A stretch of 14,416 bases of DNA from UBA4363 sp002393965 (GCA_946542925.1 CAMNLA010000035.1:1-14416); one strand, 5' to 3'. Shown: positions 6,742 to 14,137, counted from the stretch's first letter. Notes: generated by a model from the letters alone, not told the origin. Program-made: numbers and translations.

Positions 6742-8298
6742 ATGGTAATCAAGATTCTCCTTACTGTTGTATTTCTCATCGTGACCGTATGGGTGGGGGT
6801 GTACTCCCGGAAGCAGGCCAAGAACGTGGACGGATTCGTCCTGGGAGGGCGGAATGTCGGCCCGTGGCTTTCGGCTTTCGCTTTCGGAACCAGTTATTTC
6901 TCGGCGGTGGTCTTTGTCGGCTACGCTGGGCAGTTCGGCTGGAAGTACGGTCTCTCCAGTTCGTGGATCGGTATTGGCAATGCCATCATCGGCTCGTTGC
7001 TGGCTTGGATCGTGCTGGGCCGACGGACCAAGCTCATGACACAGCATATCAAGTCGCGCACCATGCCGGACTTCTTCGGAACGCGATACGGAAATCAGGG
7101 ACTGCGCATTGCGGCATCTGTCATCGCATTCGTATTCCTTATCCCCTATACAGCAGGGGTCTACAGCGGTATCTCCAAACTTTTCGACATGGGATTCCAT
7201 ATCCCGTACGAGTACTGCATCATAATCATGGCCCTGCTTACCGCCGTCTATGTGATACTCGGCGGCTATAAGGCGACGGCTATCAACGACTTCATTCAGG
7301 GCCTCGTCATGCTGGGAGGCATCGTGACCGTCATTGCCGTTGTACTCAACAGTCAGGGAGGCTTGACAGAGGCTTTCCACAGGATGCAGGAGGCGCAGCC
7401 TACCGCTCATGATCTGGAGAGTCCGCTTTACCGTTATTTCCAGCCTGGCGACTTCGCTTCGCTATTCGGACCTAATGCCTTGAGTCTGCTTGGCGTCGTC
7501 GTGCTGACGTCGGTCGGCACATGGGGACTTCCGCAGATGGTCGGCAAGTTCTATTCCATCACCGACGAGAGTGCCATCAAACGCGGTACGGTCATCTCGA
7601 CCGTGTTTGCCCTGATTGTGGCAGGAGGATGCTACTTCCTCGGCGGATTCGGAAGACTCTTTGGCGAGCCGGCATGGAACGAGATGCGCAACAACTATAA
7701 ATTCGACGATATCATCCCTACGATGCTGAACACGGCAGTCACTTCCGATTTTCTTATCGGACTGGTCCTGGTGCTGGTCCTTTCGGCATCCATGTCCACG
7801 CTGGCCTCCCTGGTGCTGACCTCGTCATCGACCATGACCCTTGATATTATCTATCGTGACAAGCGTGCCGATGCTGACGAGGTGAAGGGAGGTGAGATTG
7901 ACGATGAGGTGGCAGAGAAGAAGGAGCGCAGGAAGGTGGTCGTGATGAGGATGTTGATTCTCTTCTTCATTGTAATCTCCGTTCTCATCGCTCTTAACCC
8001 ACCGACCTTTATCGCACAACTCATGGGTATCAGCTGGGGAGCCTTGGCAGGAGCATTCCTTGCACCGTTCCTTTTGGGTCTCTATTGGAAGGGGGTTACC
8101 CCTTATGCCGTGTGGGCTTGTTTCGTATGGGGAGTGGGCTTTACGATGTTGAATATGCTACTGGGTAACCCTATCAACCCTATTGACTGCGGAGCATTGG
8201 CAATGGTCGGAGGATTTCCGGTCGTACTGTTGGTGAGCCTGTTTACAAAGAGATTGCCGAAGGCCAAGTTGGATGCCATCTGGAAGTGTTATAAGTAA
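6742..8298 (+). CDS. sodium:solute symporter (SSS family)
   Basis: This 518-residue polytopic inner-membrane protein is predicted to couple sodium entry to uptake of a small organic solute. It shows about thirteen hydrophobic segments and the SSS signature region GGYKATAINDFIQGLVMLGG at 174-193. A serine-rich helix near residues 348-363 (LSASMSTLASLVLTSSS) corresponds to the helix holding the second sodium site in this family. A charged cytoplasmic loop at about 372-398 (RDKRADADEVKG to KKERR) separates the later helices. Length is normal for a pantothenate/proline/sugar-type SSS protein; no substrate can be assigned. It shares the porin's transcript and is closed by the terminator at 8340-8377. 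Start at 6742 gives a hydrophobic first helix, with AGAAG just upstream. Confidence 0.9.
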   Translation: MVIKILLTVVFLIVTVWVGVYSRKQAKNVDGFVLGGRNVGPWLSAFAFGTSYFSAVVFVGYAGQFGWKYGLSSSWIGIGNAIIGSLLAWIVLGRRTKLMTQHIKSRTMPDFFGTRYGNQGLRIAASVIAFVFLIPYTAGVYSGISKLFDMGFHIPYEYCIIIMALLTAVYVILGGYKATAINDFIQGLVMLGGIVTVIAVVLNSQGGLTEAFHRMQEAQPTAHDLESPLYRYFQPGDFASLFGPNALSLLGVVVLTSVGTWGLPQMVGKFYSITDESAIKRGTVISTVFALIVAGGCYFLGGFGRLFGEPAWNEMRNNYKFDDIIPTMLNTAVTSDFLIGLVLVLVLSASMSTLASLVLTSSSTMTLDIIYRDKRADADEVKGGEIDDEVAEKKERRKVVVMRMLILFFIVISVLIALNPPTFIAQLMGISWGALAGAFLAPFLLGLYWKGVTPYAVWACFVWGVGFTMLNMLLGNPINPIDCGALAMVGGFPVVLLVSLFTKRLPKAKLDAIWKCYK

Positions 8299-8339
8299 TA
8301 AGGGGCGACACTGTTATTCGGAAGAATAGTATAAAAAGG

Positions 8340-8377
8340 CAGACGGTTCATGTCATTCATGGCTGTCTGTTTTTTTT
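8340..8377 (+). terminator. factor-independent terminator after the symporter gene
   Basis: CAGAC at 8340-8344 pairs with GTCTG at 8365-8369. The stem continues inward with wobble pairs to CATG/CATG, and eight T residues follow at 8370-8377. It lies about 40 bp after the symporter stop. Confidence 0.85.
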
Positions 8378-8388
8378 GTCCTGTAGAG

Positions 8389-8423
8389 TTTGCGTTTGTC
8401 TTGTTTTACAAGACATTTTGGGC
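8389..8423. repeat. 35-bp direct repeat, copy 1, with hairpin
   Basis: This 35-bp unit (TTTGCGTTTGTCTTG...ATTTTGGGC) differs by one base from copy 2 at 8590-8624. It contains a perfect 8-bp palindrome TGTCTTGT / ACAAGACA at 8397-8415 with a TTT loop. Confidence 0.85.
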
Positions 8424-8436
8424 GGCACCTCGGGAT

Positions 8437-8589
8437 AACAAATAAATTTGTTCTCCTCTCGGTTTGCTCCAAAATTGGACGGGTGGGTGGGTGACGCTCC
8501 TACGGAGTTCTATATGGTCGAACGTTAGTTTGCAGGGACTCCGCCCTTTGGGCTCCATCCCTGCCTGTATTATAACGTCCCTATGGGAC
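8437..8589. repeat. cluster of palindromes between the 35-bp repeats
   Basis: Several short inverted repeats lie in succession. AACAAAT / ATTTGTT is at 8437-8452 with a 2-nt loop. CTCC-TAC-GGAG is at 8497-8507. A larger hairpin runs GCAGGGA (8532-8538) to TCCCTGC (8558-8564), with an inner GCCC/GGGC stem at 8543-8553. GTCCC-TAT-GGGAC is at 8577-8589. G-rich GGGTGGGTGGG is at 8481-8491. No open frame here is convincing. Such density suggests a REP-like or miniature mobile element, or an RNA-processing region (inference). Confidence 0.7.
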
Positions 8590-8624
8590 TTTGCGTTTGT
8601 CTTGTTTCACAAGACATTTTGGGC
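8590..8624. repeat. 35-bp direct repeat, copy 2, with hairpin
   Basis: This matches copy 1 at 34 of 35 bases; the change (T to C) falls in the hairpin loop, so the stem TGTCTTGT / ACAAGACA at 8598-8616 is preserved. A G-rich tract GGGTGGGTGGGG follows at 8634-8645, echoing 8481-8491. The copy ends 31 bp before the stop of the convergent TcdA gene. Confidence 0.85.
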
Positions 8625-8654
8625 TATGCGTTTGGGTGGGTGGGGAGTGTTTGG

Positions 8655-9374
8655 CTATTCGTTTTTCAGCAGACCGTTGATGACGGCGGAGGCGCAGAAG
8701 CAGCCGAAGGCAGCAGGCATGTAGGAGATGGAACCGACGTTGGAGGCTTTGTTCTGAGAGTCTTCTTCAATGATGGCTGATCTGTTGACAGGTTCGGCAG
8801 AGAAGACGGTCGTAATACCGGTTGTGACACCCAGTTTATGTAACTTCTTGCGAATATGAAATGCCAGATGGCAGTGATGAGACTGAGCGATGTCGCAGAT
8901 CTCAATCCTCTCGGGGTGGAACTTGCCGCCCGTCCCCATGCAGCTGACGATGTGCTGGTGGTTCTGAACGGCATAGTAGAGGAGAAAAACTTTCGGAGAA
9001 AGGGTGTCTATGGCATCCACGACATAGTCGAATGGTTGGTTCATCAGGTCGATGATGGCCTGGTCCCGCAGGAAATCGTTTCGGACATGCAGGCGGATGT
9101 CAGGGTTGATGTCGCGGATGCGCTCTGCCATTACTTCTGCTTTCGAGCGTCCCTGGGTGCTGTGCAGGGCAATCAGCTGTCGGTTCATATTACTTGGCGA
9201 AACCGTGTCGCCGTCCACGATGGTGAGTTCGCCTATGCCGGCACGTACCAGTTGCTCGGCAACGTATCCGCCGACTCCGCCCAGTCCCACGACGAGGACA
9301 TGGCTATTGGATAACTTAAGGAATCCTTCTTCGCCAAGGAGCAGACGTGTTCGTTCTTGCCAATCGGAATTCAT
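8655..9374 (-). CDS. tcdA: tRNA threonylcarbamoyladenosine dehydratase (ThiF/HesA family)
   Basis: This 239-residue E1-like enzyme is expected to adenylate and cyclise t6A37 of ANN-reading tRNAs to ct6A, using ATP. The nucleotide-binding loop GLGGVGG is at residues 30-36, followed by the acidic strand end IVDGD (52-56), the conserved SNMNRQ (61-66), and the VVDAID segment (118-123) typical of ThiF-fold enzymes. The C-terminal GSISYMPAAFG and CASAVINGLL match TcdA (CsdL), not ThiF or MoeB, and the protein lacks a rhodanese tail. ATG at 9374 is chosen over TTG at 9383 because it leaves a 15-bp gap after the TatD stop and gives the usual N-terminus (ERTRLLLGEE). It is the last gene of the minus-strand operon. 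The enzyme making the t6A precursor intermediate is the first gene of that operon (13299-13868). Confidence 0.93.
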   Translation of the reverse strand: MNSDWQERTRLLLGEEGFLKLSNSHVLVVGLGGVGGYVAEQLVRAGIGELTIVDGDTVSPSNMNRQLIALHSTQGRSKAEVMAERIRDINPDIRLHVRNDFLRDQAIIDLMNQPFDYVVDAIDTLSPKVFLLYYAVQNHQHIVSCMGTGGKFHPERIEICDIAQSHHCHLAFHIRKKLHKLGVTTGITTVFSAEPVNRSAIIEEDSQNKASNVGSISYMPAAFGCFCASAVINGLLKNE

Positions 9375-9389
9375 GAGGTACAATCTGTC

Positions 9390-10052
9390 TTAGAGTGTGA
9401 AACAACGGTTGAAGTTAGTGTGGATTTGTTCTTGAAGAACGGAGAGAGGGATCTGTCTCCGCAGGGCAACGCAATGGTAGATTTCCTTGATGGAAACATA
9501 GGAGGTGTCGGTTTCCAGGAAGAGGAGTTCCAAGGGGATGTGGGATAAAGAACGAGCAATGCGGCTTTCGTCCTTCAGCACGGCGGATCCGATGGAGAGG
9601 TAGAGTCCATGGCGGGTGAGTTGGGCGACCTCCTGGCCGTTGCCGTTGAATCCATGCAGAATCCAGGGTTGAGAGGGGCGGTCAGCCCTGTAATGTGCCA
9701 GGATGTTGTCGGAAGCATGGACGGCGTGAAGAATAAGAGGTTTGTGTATTTTCTCAGAAAGGAGTATGTGGCGGTTTAGGGAGTCCTCTTGCTGTGGCAG
9801 CGTGTCGGAGCGCAGTCGGTCAATGCCTGTTTCGCCGACGGCAACGACATTGGGGTGTGATGTATTCTGCTCGACCTTGCGGAACGACTGCTCAAAGGAA
9901 AATTCGGTTTGTGAAAAATCCCAAGGATGAATAGCCGTGGAGAAAAGTCCTTCGGAGGGTATGTCGGCATGGAAAGGGAGACACCTGATCTGCAGGACGT
10001 CGGGGGCAGAAGCCGCAGTATGAGTGTGTATGTCAATAAATGGAGTGTCCAT
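9390..10052 (-). CDS. TatD-family metal-dependent hydrolase
   Basis: This 220-residue member of the amidohydrolase-like TatD family probably acts as a two-metal DNase or phosphodiester hydrolase. The ligand set is complete: H9 and H11 in DIHTHT, E74 in GETGID, H109 in LILHAVHA, H133 in WILHGFNG and D182 in ETDTS. It is shorter than the usual 255-265 residues, mainly through a compact region before the GETGID motif, a form I associate with Bacteroidota. It lies 11 bp after the ClC gene and 15 bp before tcdA, in the same operon. The true substrate is not determinable here; TatD proteins have been linked to DNA repair and 3'-5' nuclease activity. Confidence 0.9.
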   Translation of the reverse strand: MDTPFIDIHTHTAASAPDVLQIRCLPFHADIPSEGLFSTAIHPWDFSQTEFSFEQSFRKVEQNTSHPNVVAVGETGIDRLRSDTLPQQEDSLNRHILLSEKIHKPLILHAVHASDNILAHYRADRPSQPWILHGFNGNGQEVAQLTRHGLYLSIGSAVLKDESRIARSLSHIPLELLFLETDTSYVSIKEIYHCVALRRQIPLSVLQEQIHTNFNRCFTL

Positions 10053-10063
10053 GAGAGGAGGGG

Positions 10064-11854
10064 TCAGTCATCGGAATATTTCTTCAGCACGGTGCGATAG
10101 TTATTGAAGATGACCGAGCGAGAGGCGTATCCCAGGTATCGTCCGTCGGCATCAATGACCGGAAGGTTCCAAGCCTTGGTACGGTCGAAAAGTTCCATTG
10201 CCTGATCCATCGGCATATCGATGCGCAGCACGGCTGGCGGTACGGTCATGAAACGGCGCACCCGAAAGCGCGAATACAGATCGCGGCGGAAGATGATGTT
10301 CCGGATCTCGTCAATCTGGACGGAGCCGACGTACTTGAAATGCTCGTCAATGACCGGGAAGATATTGCGTTTCGACTTAGTTAATACCTGTGTAAATTCT
10401 CCGAGGGTCATGTCGGGGGAGAGGCACAGGAGGTCAGTTTCCAGCACGTTCTTCATGGACATGATAGTGAGTACGGCTTTATCTTTGTGATGGGTGATCA
10501 GTTCACCTTTCTGTGCGAGACGACGGGCGTAGAGTCCGTATTTCTCAAAAATAGAGATCGTGGCATAGGCGACGACGGACGTGATCATGAGCGTCATGAA
10601 CAGGTGATATCCACCGGTGATTTCGGCAATGAGGAAGATGCCGGTCAGCGGTGCGTGCATGACGGCTGCCATTACGCCTGCCATGCCGGCAAAAGCAAAA
10701 TTGCTTTGTGCGACGGGAATCCCCATCTGGTTGAGTAAGGTGGCGACCAACCATCCGGTCAGGCATCCGACGAAGAGGGAAGGAGCGAAGGTACCACCCG
10801 TACCACCGGCGCCGTTTGTCGCGGCAGTGGCTACAATCTTGAGAACCATAGTCAGGAGCACATAGAGGAAGAGAATCCAGATAGGCTTAAGAGAACTTGC
10901 ATTCTCGTAGTGGTCGAAAAAGACGGATCCGTCCATGATGGAAGCCGGTGTGTCAGAGTTAAGCAGGATCTCGATCGTCTCGTAGCCTTCGCCATAGAGA
11001 GAGGGGAGGAAAAAGATGAGGACGGAAAGGGTCACACCACCAATTGCCAGACGAATATAGGGGTTCTTGACAGAGCTGAAGAACCGCTCGCAGATGCCTA
11101 TCCCACGCACAAAATAGAGAGAGACGAATCCGCAGACCAGTCCGAGAATTATCAGGAGCGGAATGTGAGAAAGCAGGAAAGGCTCGAAGTGCTCAAATCG
11201 GAACAGAGTTGCCTTCCCCATGAAGAAGTAGGAGACTGAAGTGGCGGTAACAGAGGAAATGAGCAGAGGGAGGACGGACGTGGAGGTGAGGTCAAGCATG
11301 AGGACCTCCAACGTGAAAACGACTCCGGCGATAGGGGCGTTGAAGATGCCGCCGATGGCTCCGGAGGCTCCGCATCCGACGAGCAGCATCAGAGTTTTTC
11401 GGTCCATTCGGAAATACTGTCCAAGTCCTGAGCCGATGGCAGACCCAGTCAGCACGATAGGTGCTTCGGCACCGACGGAACCACCGAATCCAATGGTCAT
11501 GGATGAGGCGACCAGAGAGGACCACATATTGTGGAGTTTGATACGTGCCTTTCGTTGTGACAACGCAAAGAGTACTTTGGTGATACCATGTGAGATATCG
11601 TCCTTGACGATGAAATGGACGAAGAGAGACGCGATGACAATACCGATGGCGGGGTAAACGAGGTAGAGGTATGAGAGTCCTGTCGTGGCGATGTTGTCAG
11701 TCAGGAATACCTTCAGTTGGAAGATGATGTTTTTCAGCAGAATGGCTGCTGCGGCGGTGATCAGACCGATGAGGAAAGCCAGGAAAGCGGTTGTCTTGCT
11801 TTTCCCGACCTTCTTTTCGCTCCATGATATGATGCGTTCGTGCGTGGATGCCAT
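10064..11854 (-). CDS. ClC-family chloride channel or antiporter with CBS domains
   Basis: This 596-residue inner-membrane protein has a ClC core to about residue 440 and two CBS domains at about 466-525 and 530-592, which usually bind adenine nucleotides and regulate transport. Core motifs are GSVGAEAP at 125-132 (the family GxEGP, with gating glutamate E130), FNAPIAGVVFTLEV at 171-184 and GGTFAPSLFVG at 353-363. In alignment by eye with E. coli ClC-ec1, the second glutamate of FIIEE (E203, the internal proton glutamate) is V184 here, as in eukaryotic channels. The selectivity segment GSGIP is replaced by SHGIT at 88-92. It may therefore be a channel-like or altered-stoichiometry member (inference). 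ATG at 11854 lies 2 bp after the sugar transferase stop, so coupling is likely. Confidence 0.92.
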   Translation of the reverse strand: MASTHERIISWSEKKVGKSKTTAFLAFLIGLITAAAAILLKNIIFQLKVFLTDNIATTGLSYLYLVYPAIGIVIASLFVHFIVKDDISHGITKVLFALSQRKARIKLHNMWSSLVASSMTIGFGGSVGAEAPIVLTGSAIGSGLGQYFRMDRKTLMLLVGCGASGAIGGIFNAPIAGVVFTLEVLMLDLTSTSVLPLLISSVTATSVSYFFMGKATLFRFEHFEPFLLSHIPLLIILGLVCGFVSLYFVRGIGICERFFSSVKNPYIRLAIGGVTLSVLIFFLPSLYGEGYETIEILLNSDTPASIMDGSVFFDHYENASSLKPIWILFLYVLLTMVLKIVATAATNGAGGTGGTFAPSLFVGCLTGWLVATLLNQMGIPVAQSNFAFAGMAGVMAAVMHAPLTGIFLIAEITGGYHLFMTLMITSVVAYATISIFEKYGLYARRLAQKGELITHHKDKAVLTIMSMKNVLETDLLCLSPDMTLGEFTQVLTKSKRNIFPVIDEHFKYVGSVQIDEIRNIIFRRDLYSRFRVRRFMTVPPAVLRIDMPMDQAMELFDRTKAWNLPVIDADGRYLGYASRSVIFNNYRTVLKKYSDD

Positions 11855-11856
11855 AG

Positions 11857-13290
11857 TCAGATTCCTTTCCCAGTGAGAATGGTACGAATGGTATAGATGA
11901 TAATCTTGAAATCAATGGTCAGCGACCTGTTTTCCAGATAGAGGTAATCGAACTCTGCCCTTTTAAGCATTTGCTGGATGGTATTGGCATAGCCGAACTT
12001 GACCATTCCCCAGGACGTGAGTCCCGGTTTGACCTTGTAGAGCAATGCATAGTGAGGAGACAGCTTCTGCAGTTGTCTGGCAAAGAAATCCTGTTCGGGG
12101 CGGGGGCCGACGATGGACATTTCCCCTTTCAAGACATTCCAGAACTGTGGTAGTTCGTCGATTCGATACTTACGTATGGTATGTCCCCAGGGGGTGATGC
12201 GAGGGTCATTATCCACTGCCAGTTCACGTCCGCTTTCCGGACTGTCGTCCCAGATCATGGAGCGGAACTTATAGAGGACGAAGGGGTGTCCGTGGTAGCC
12301 GTTCCGAAGTTGTTTGTAGAATATGGGTCCAGGAGAAGAATGTTTGACAAGCAGGGCGGTCAGCAGCATCAAAGGGGAGGATAGGATCAGGGCGATGACT
12401 GAGACCAGGATATCGAAGATGCGTTTTGTATTCTGTTGCCATTGTGGCATGTTGCCTTGTGTCACGGACAGCAGTGGAGTGGAATAGATCGTATCGGTAT
12501 GAACACCCCCGATGAGAATCTCATATAGCTCAGGCCGAAGAAGGATATTGACATTGTGATGAAACAGCTTGGTCAACAGTCGGTAGATCCCTTCCGTATT
12601 TTGTCCATCGGGAGCAATGATGACATTGCGAATGCCCAAATCCTGCAGGTAGAAGTCCAGGTCGTCCAATTCTCCGAGAGTCATGGTGCGGGGGACCGCT
12701 TTCTTTCCTCCCACGTAGATGAATCCGCAGATATTGTAACCCAGAGAATAGGTTTTCCGGTTCAGTTCCTGGTACAATCGTTTCGCATTGTTGCCCGTTC
12801 CGATGAAGAGGGTGTTGAATCCCAGCTTGCGGGAATGGATGCGAGAGGTGGCGCGTTGGGTGATGAAGAAACGTCCGATATAGGTCAGCAAGCCTTGGAC
12901 AAAGATGAGAAATACGATGGAATGGTAGAAACCATGGAAATAGTTGAAGTTCTGGTATGCGATCTGTAGAAAAAAGAGGAAAAAGAGGATAATGCCTCCG
13001 ATGGCGGTCACGGTAAGTGTTGTCAGCCACTCTGAGAGTCGTGATTTGAGAAAGGCTTTGTTGTAGAAGCCTGACATGTAATGCAGGAATCCCCATCCTG
13101 CGCAATAGAGAGGCAGAAAGAGGGTTAGCTGTCCCATCAGGTCGGTGGAGTCCCGGAACAAAGCCGGATAGAACAGAAATGCCATCCAAGCCAAAGCAGA
13201 GGCGCAACAGTCAGCGATGACATATTTCAGTGTCTGTCGTCGTTCGTCCTTCAGAGTGATGGGTTTTGCTATCGGATTGTTCGTTCTCAT
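11857..13290 (-). CDS. WcaJ-like polyprenyl glycosylphosphotransferase (undecaprenyl-phosphate sugar-1-P transferase)
   Basis: This 477-residue membrane enzyme should load a sugar-1-phosphate from a nucleotide sugar onto undecaprenyl phosphate, starting a repeat unit of a surface polysaccharide. Four hydrophobic helices lie in residues 22-142, then a CoA-binding-like Rossmann region with GTGNNAKRL at 164-172, then the catalytic bacterial sugar transferase domain from about 287. The last holds SSPGPIFYKQ (318-327), KFRSM (341-345), the DELPQFWNVLKGEMSIVGPRPE segment (378-399) and KPGLTSWG (421-428), all diagnostic of the PHPT family. Length matches WcaJ/GumD-type proteins. ATG at 13290 is preferred over GTG at 13299, which overlaps the upstream stop. 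It sits between t6A and ClC genes with no other polysaccharide genes adjacent, though a GT4 enzyme lies at 4219-5388. The sugar is unknown. Confidence 0.92.
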   Translation of the reverse strand: MRTNNPIAKPITLKDERRQTLKYVIADCCASALAWMAFLFYPALFRDSTDLMGQLTLFLPLYCAGWGFLHYMSGFYNKAFLKSRLSEWLTTLTVTAIGGIILFFLFFLQIAYQNFNYFHGFYHSIVFLIFVQGLLTYIGRFFITQRATSRIHSRKLGFNTLFIGTGNNAKRLYQELNRKTYSLGYNICGFIYVGGKKAVPRTMTLGELDDLDFYLQDLGIRNVIIAPDGQNTEGIYRLLTKLFHHNVNILLRPELYEILIGGVHTDTIYSTPLLSVTQGNMPQWQQNTKRIFDILVSVIALILSSPLMLLTALLVKHSSPGPIFYKQLRNGYHGHPFVLYKFRSMIWDDSPESGRELAVDNDPRITPWGHTIRKYRIDELPQFWNVLKGEMSIVGPRPEQDFFARQLQKLSPHYALLYKVKPGLTSWGMVKFGYANTIQQMLKRAEFDYLYLENRSLTIDFKIIIYTIRTILTGKGI

Positions 13291-13298
13291 CTCACACA

Positions 13299-13868
13299 CT
13301 ACTTACGAATAATCTGAATCTCGTTGTTGATGCCTAACTTGATAATCGATGAGGCTTTTGCCGGAGTTCGGTCTTTCTGTCTGTACCTAACGATGTAGTC
13401 AACACTATTCTTGATCTCCTCGTCAATCTCGGCAAAGAACCGGGCAGTTTCCTGTCCGGAGATGTTGGCAGAGGTAGAGACAATAGGATGGCGTAATGTC
13501 TGGCACAGGCGGACGCAGAAGGGGTCGTTAGATAGGCGAAAGCCTGCGGAGCCGTCTTCGGCGATGAGAGAAGGTGCGATGTTGCGTGCATTCGGATAGA
13601 TGATGGTCATCGGTCGTGATGCGGCATCCAGCAGATTCCATGTCATATCGGGAATGTCCACGTAATTACCGAGTCGTCCCGGTGCATCGACCAGGCAGAG
13701 CATGGACTTGCTTTCTTCGCGTTTCTTGATCTGGAAGACGCGCTGAACGGCTTCTTCCATGGTGGCATCACAACCTAAGCCCCATATCGTATCGGTGGGA
13801 TAGAGAATGATGCCTCCCTTGCGCATTGTATTTACGGCATTACGTATGTCTTCCTTAAAATCTTCCAT
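13299..13868 (-). CDS. L-threonylcarbamoyladenylate synthase (Sua5/YrdC/TsaC family)
   Basis: This 189-residue protein should make threonylcarbamoyl-AMP from threonine, bicarbonate and ATP, the first step of tRNA t6A37 synthesis. It is a YrdC domain alone, without the Sua5 C-terminal domain, so it is closer to TsaC in build. Key elements are YPTDTIWGLGCD (23-34), the KKREESKSM segment (48-56) holding the K-x-R and lysine residues used in ligand binding, and STSANISG (131-138). ATG at 13868 is chosen; the frame is open to 13970 but that extension is not family-like. It is first in a five-gene operon, whose last gene is tcdA. Upstream lies a long leader region with a promoter and terminator (14061-14167), so expression may be attenuated (inference). 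A YciO-type paralogue is possible but less likely. Confidence 0.92.
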   Translation of the reverse strand: MEDFKEDIRNAVNTMRKGGIILYPTDTIWGLGCDATMEEAVQRVFQIKKREESKSMLCLVDAPGRLGNYVDIPDMTWNLLDAASRPMTIIYPNARNIAPSLIAEDGSAGFRLSNDPFCVRLCQTLRHPIVSTSANISGQETARFFAEIDEEIKNSVDYIVRYRQKDRTPAKASSIIKLGINNEIQIIRK

Positions 13869-13969
13869 TTGATCTTTTTTTTGCTTTTGTGGAGAGTCAG
13901 GGGATTCACAGAATGCCCCAAAGAACGTAATGTTCCATACCTCAAAAAAAAAGGTGTCGCTAAGATACA

Positions 13970-14017
13970 TTAAAAAAACTTAGGAGAGATGTAGAGTCCT
14001 TCTTTTTTGGTATTCAT
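13970..14017 (-). CDS. possible 15-residue leader peptide
   Basis: ATG at 14017 opens a frame encoding MNTKKEGLYISPKFF, ending in TAA at 13970-13972. A GAGG lies 5 bases before the ATG, a better Shine-Dalgarno match than any other gene in the window shows. It lies 101 bp upstream of the tsaC-type ATG and downstream of the terminator at 14061-14102. A leader peptide or a chance frame are both possible; peptide content gives no amino-acid-run signal. Confidence 0.25.
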   Translation of the reverse strand: MNTKKEGLYISPKFF

Positions 14018-14060
14018 AAGACCTCTGTGAGGGAGTTTGTAATATGCGTTGAACCGTGTT

Positions 14061-14102
14061 AAAAAAGAAAGCGGCCTTTCCCTCGCTTGGGCGGCCACTT
14101 TC
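14061..14102 (-). terminator. strong minus-strand factor-independent terminator
   Basis: On the minus strand GAAAG-T-GGCC pairs with GGCC-G-CTTTC (arms 14093-14102 and 14067-14076), one T-G wobble included. An inner CCC/GGG pair tightens the loop and six T residues follow at 14066-14061. The wobble becomes a C-A mismatch on the plus strand, which favours the minus orientation. Confidence 0.85.
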
Positions 14103-14132
14103 CCCTTTACAACATGAAAAAAAAGAATTTTG
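14061..14132 (-). ncRNA. candidate ~70-nt small RNA or attenuated leader
   Basis: A promoter at 14138-14167 predicts a start near 14132, and a strong terminator ends at 14061, giving a transcript of about 70 nt without a sizeable open frame (only ATG TTG TAA near its middle). The upstream gene has its own terminator at 14268-14304, so this unit is isolated. It could be a stand-alone sRNA with a U-rich 5' region and terminator hairpin, or a prematurely ended leader of the tsaC-tcdA operon 263 bp downstream. No known RNA family was recognised. Confidence 0.5.
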
Positions 14133-14137
14133 CAGGG

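Noticed and set aside
6066..7410. Long antisense frames (251 and 231 codons) opposite the porin and symporter
   Set aside because: Compositionally they are shadows of well-supported genes, with no recognisable domains or start signals.
8389..8624. CRISPR array
   Set aside because: There are only two repeat copies, about 165 bp apart, with structured sequence between them and no cas gene in the window.
8598..8624. Terminator for the minus-strand tcdA gene at the repeat hairpin
   Set aside because: On the minus strand the hairpin is followed by AAACGC, not a T-run, so it does not meet the factor-independent pattern.
13915..13950. Promoter immediately upstream of the tsaC-type gene
   Set aside because: A TTTG follows GT-rich sequence, but the TA of TAnnTTTG is missing, so the match is not convincing.
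13869..13970. N-terminal extension of the tsaC-type gene
   Set aside because: The 34 extra residues are not family-like; the YrdC domain is complete from the ATG at 13868.
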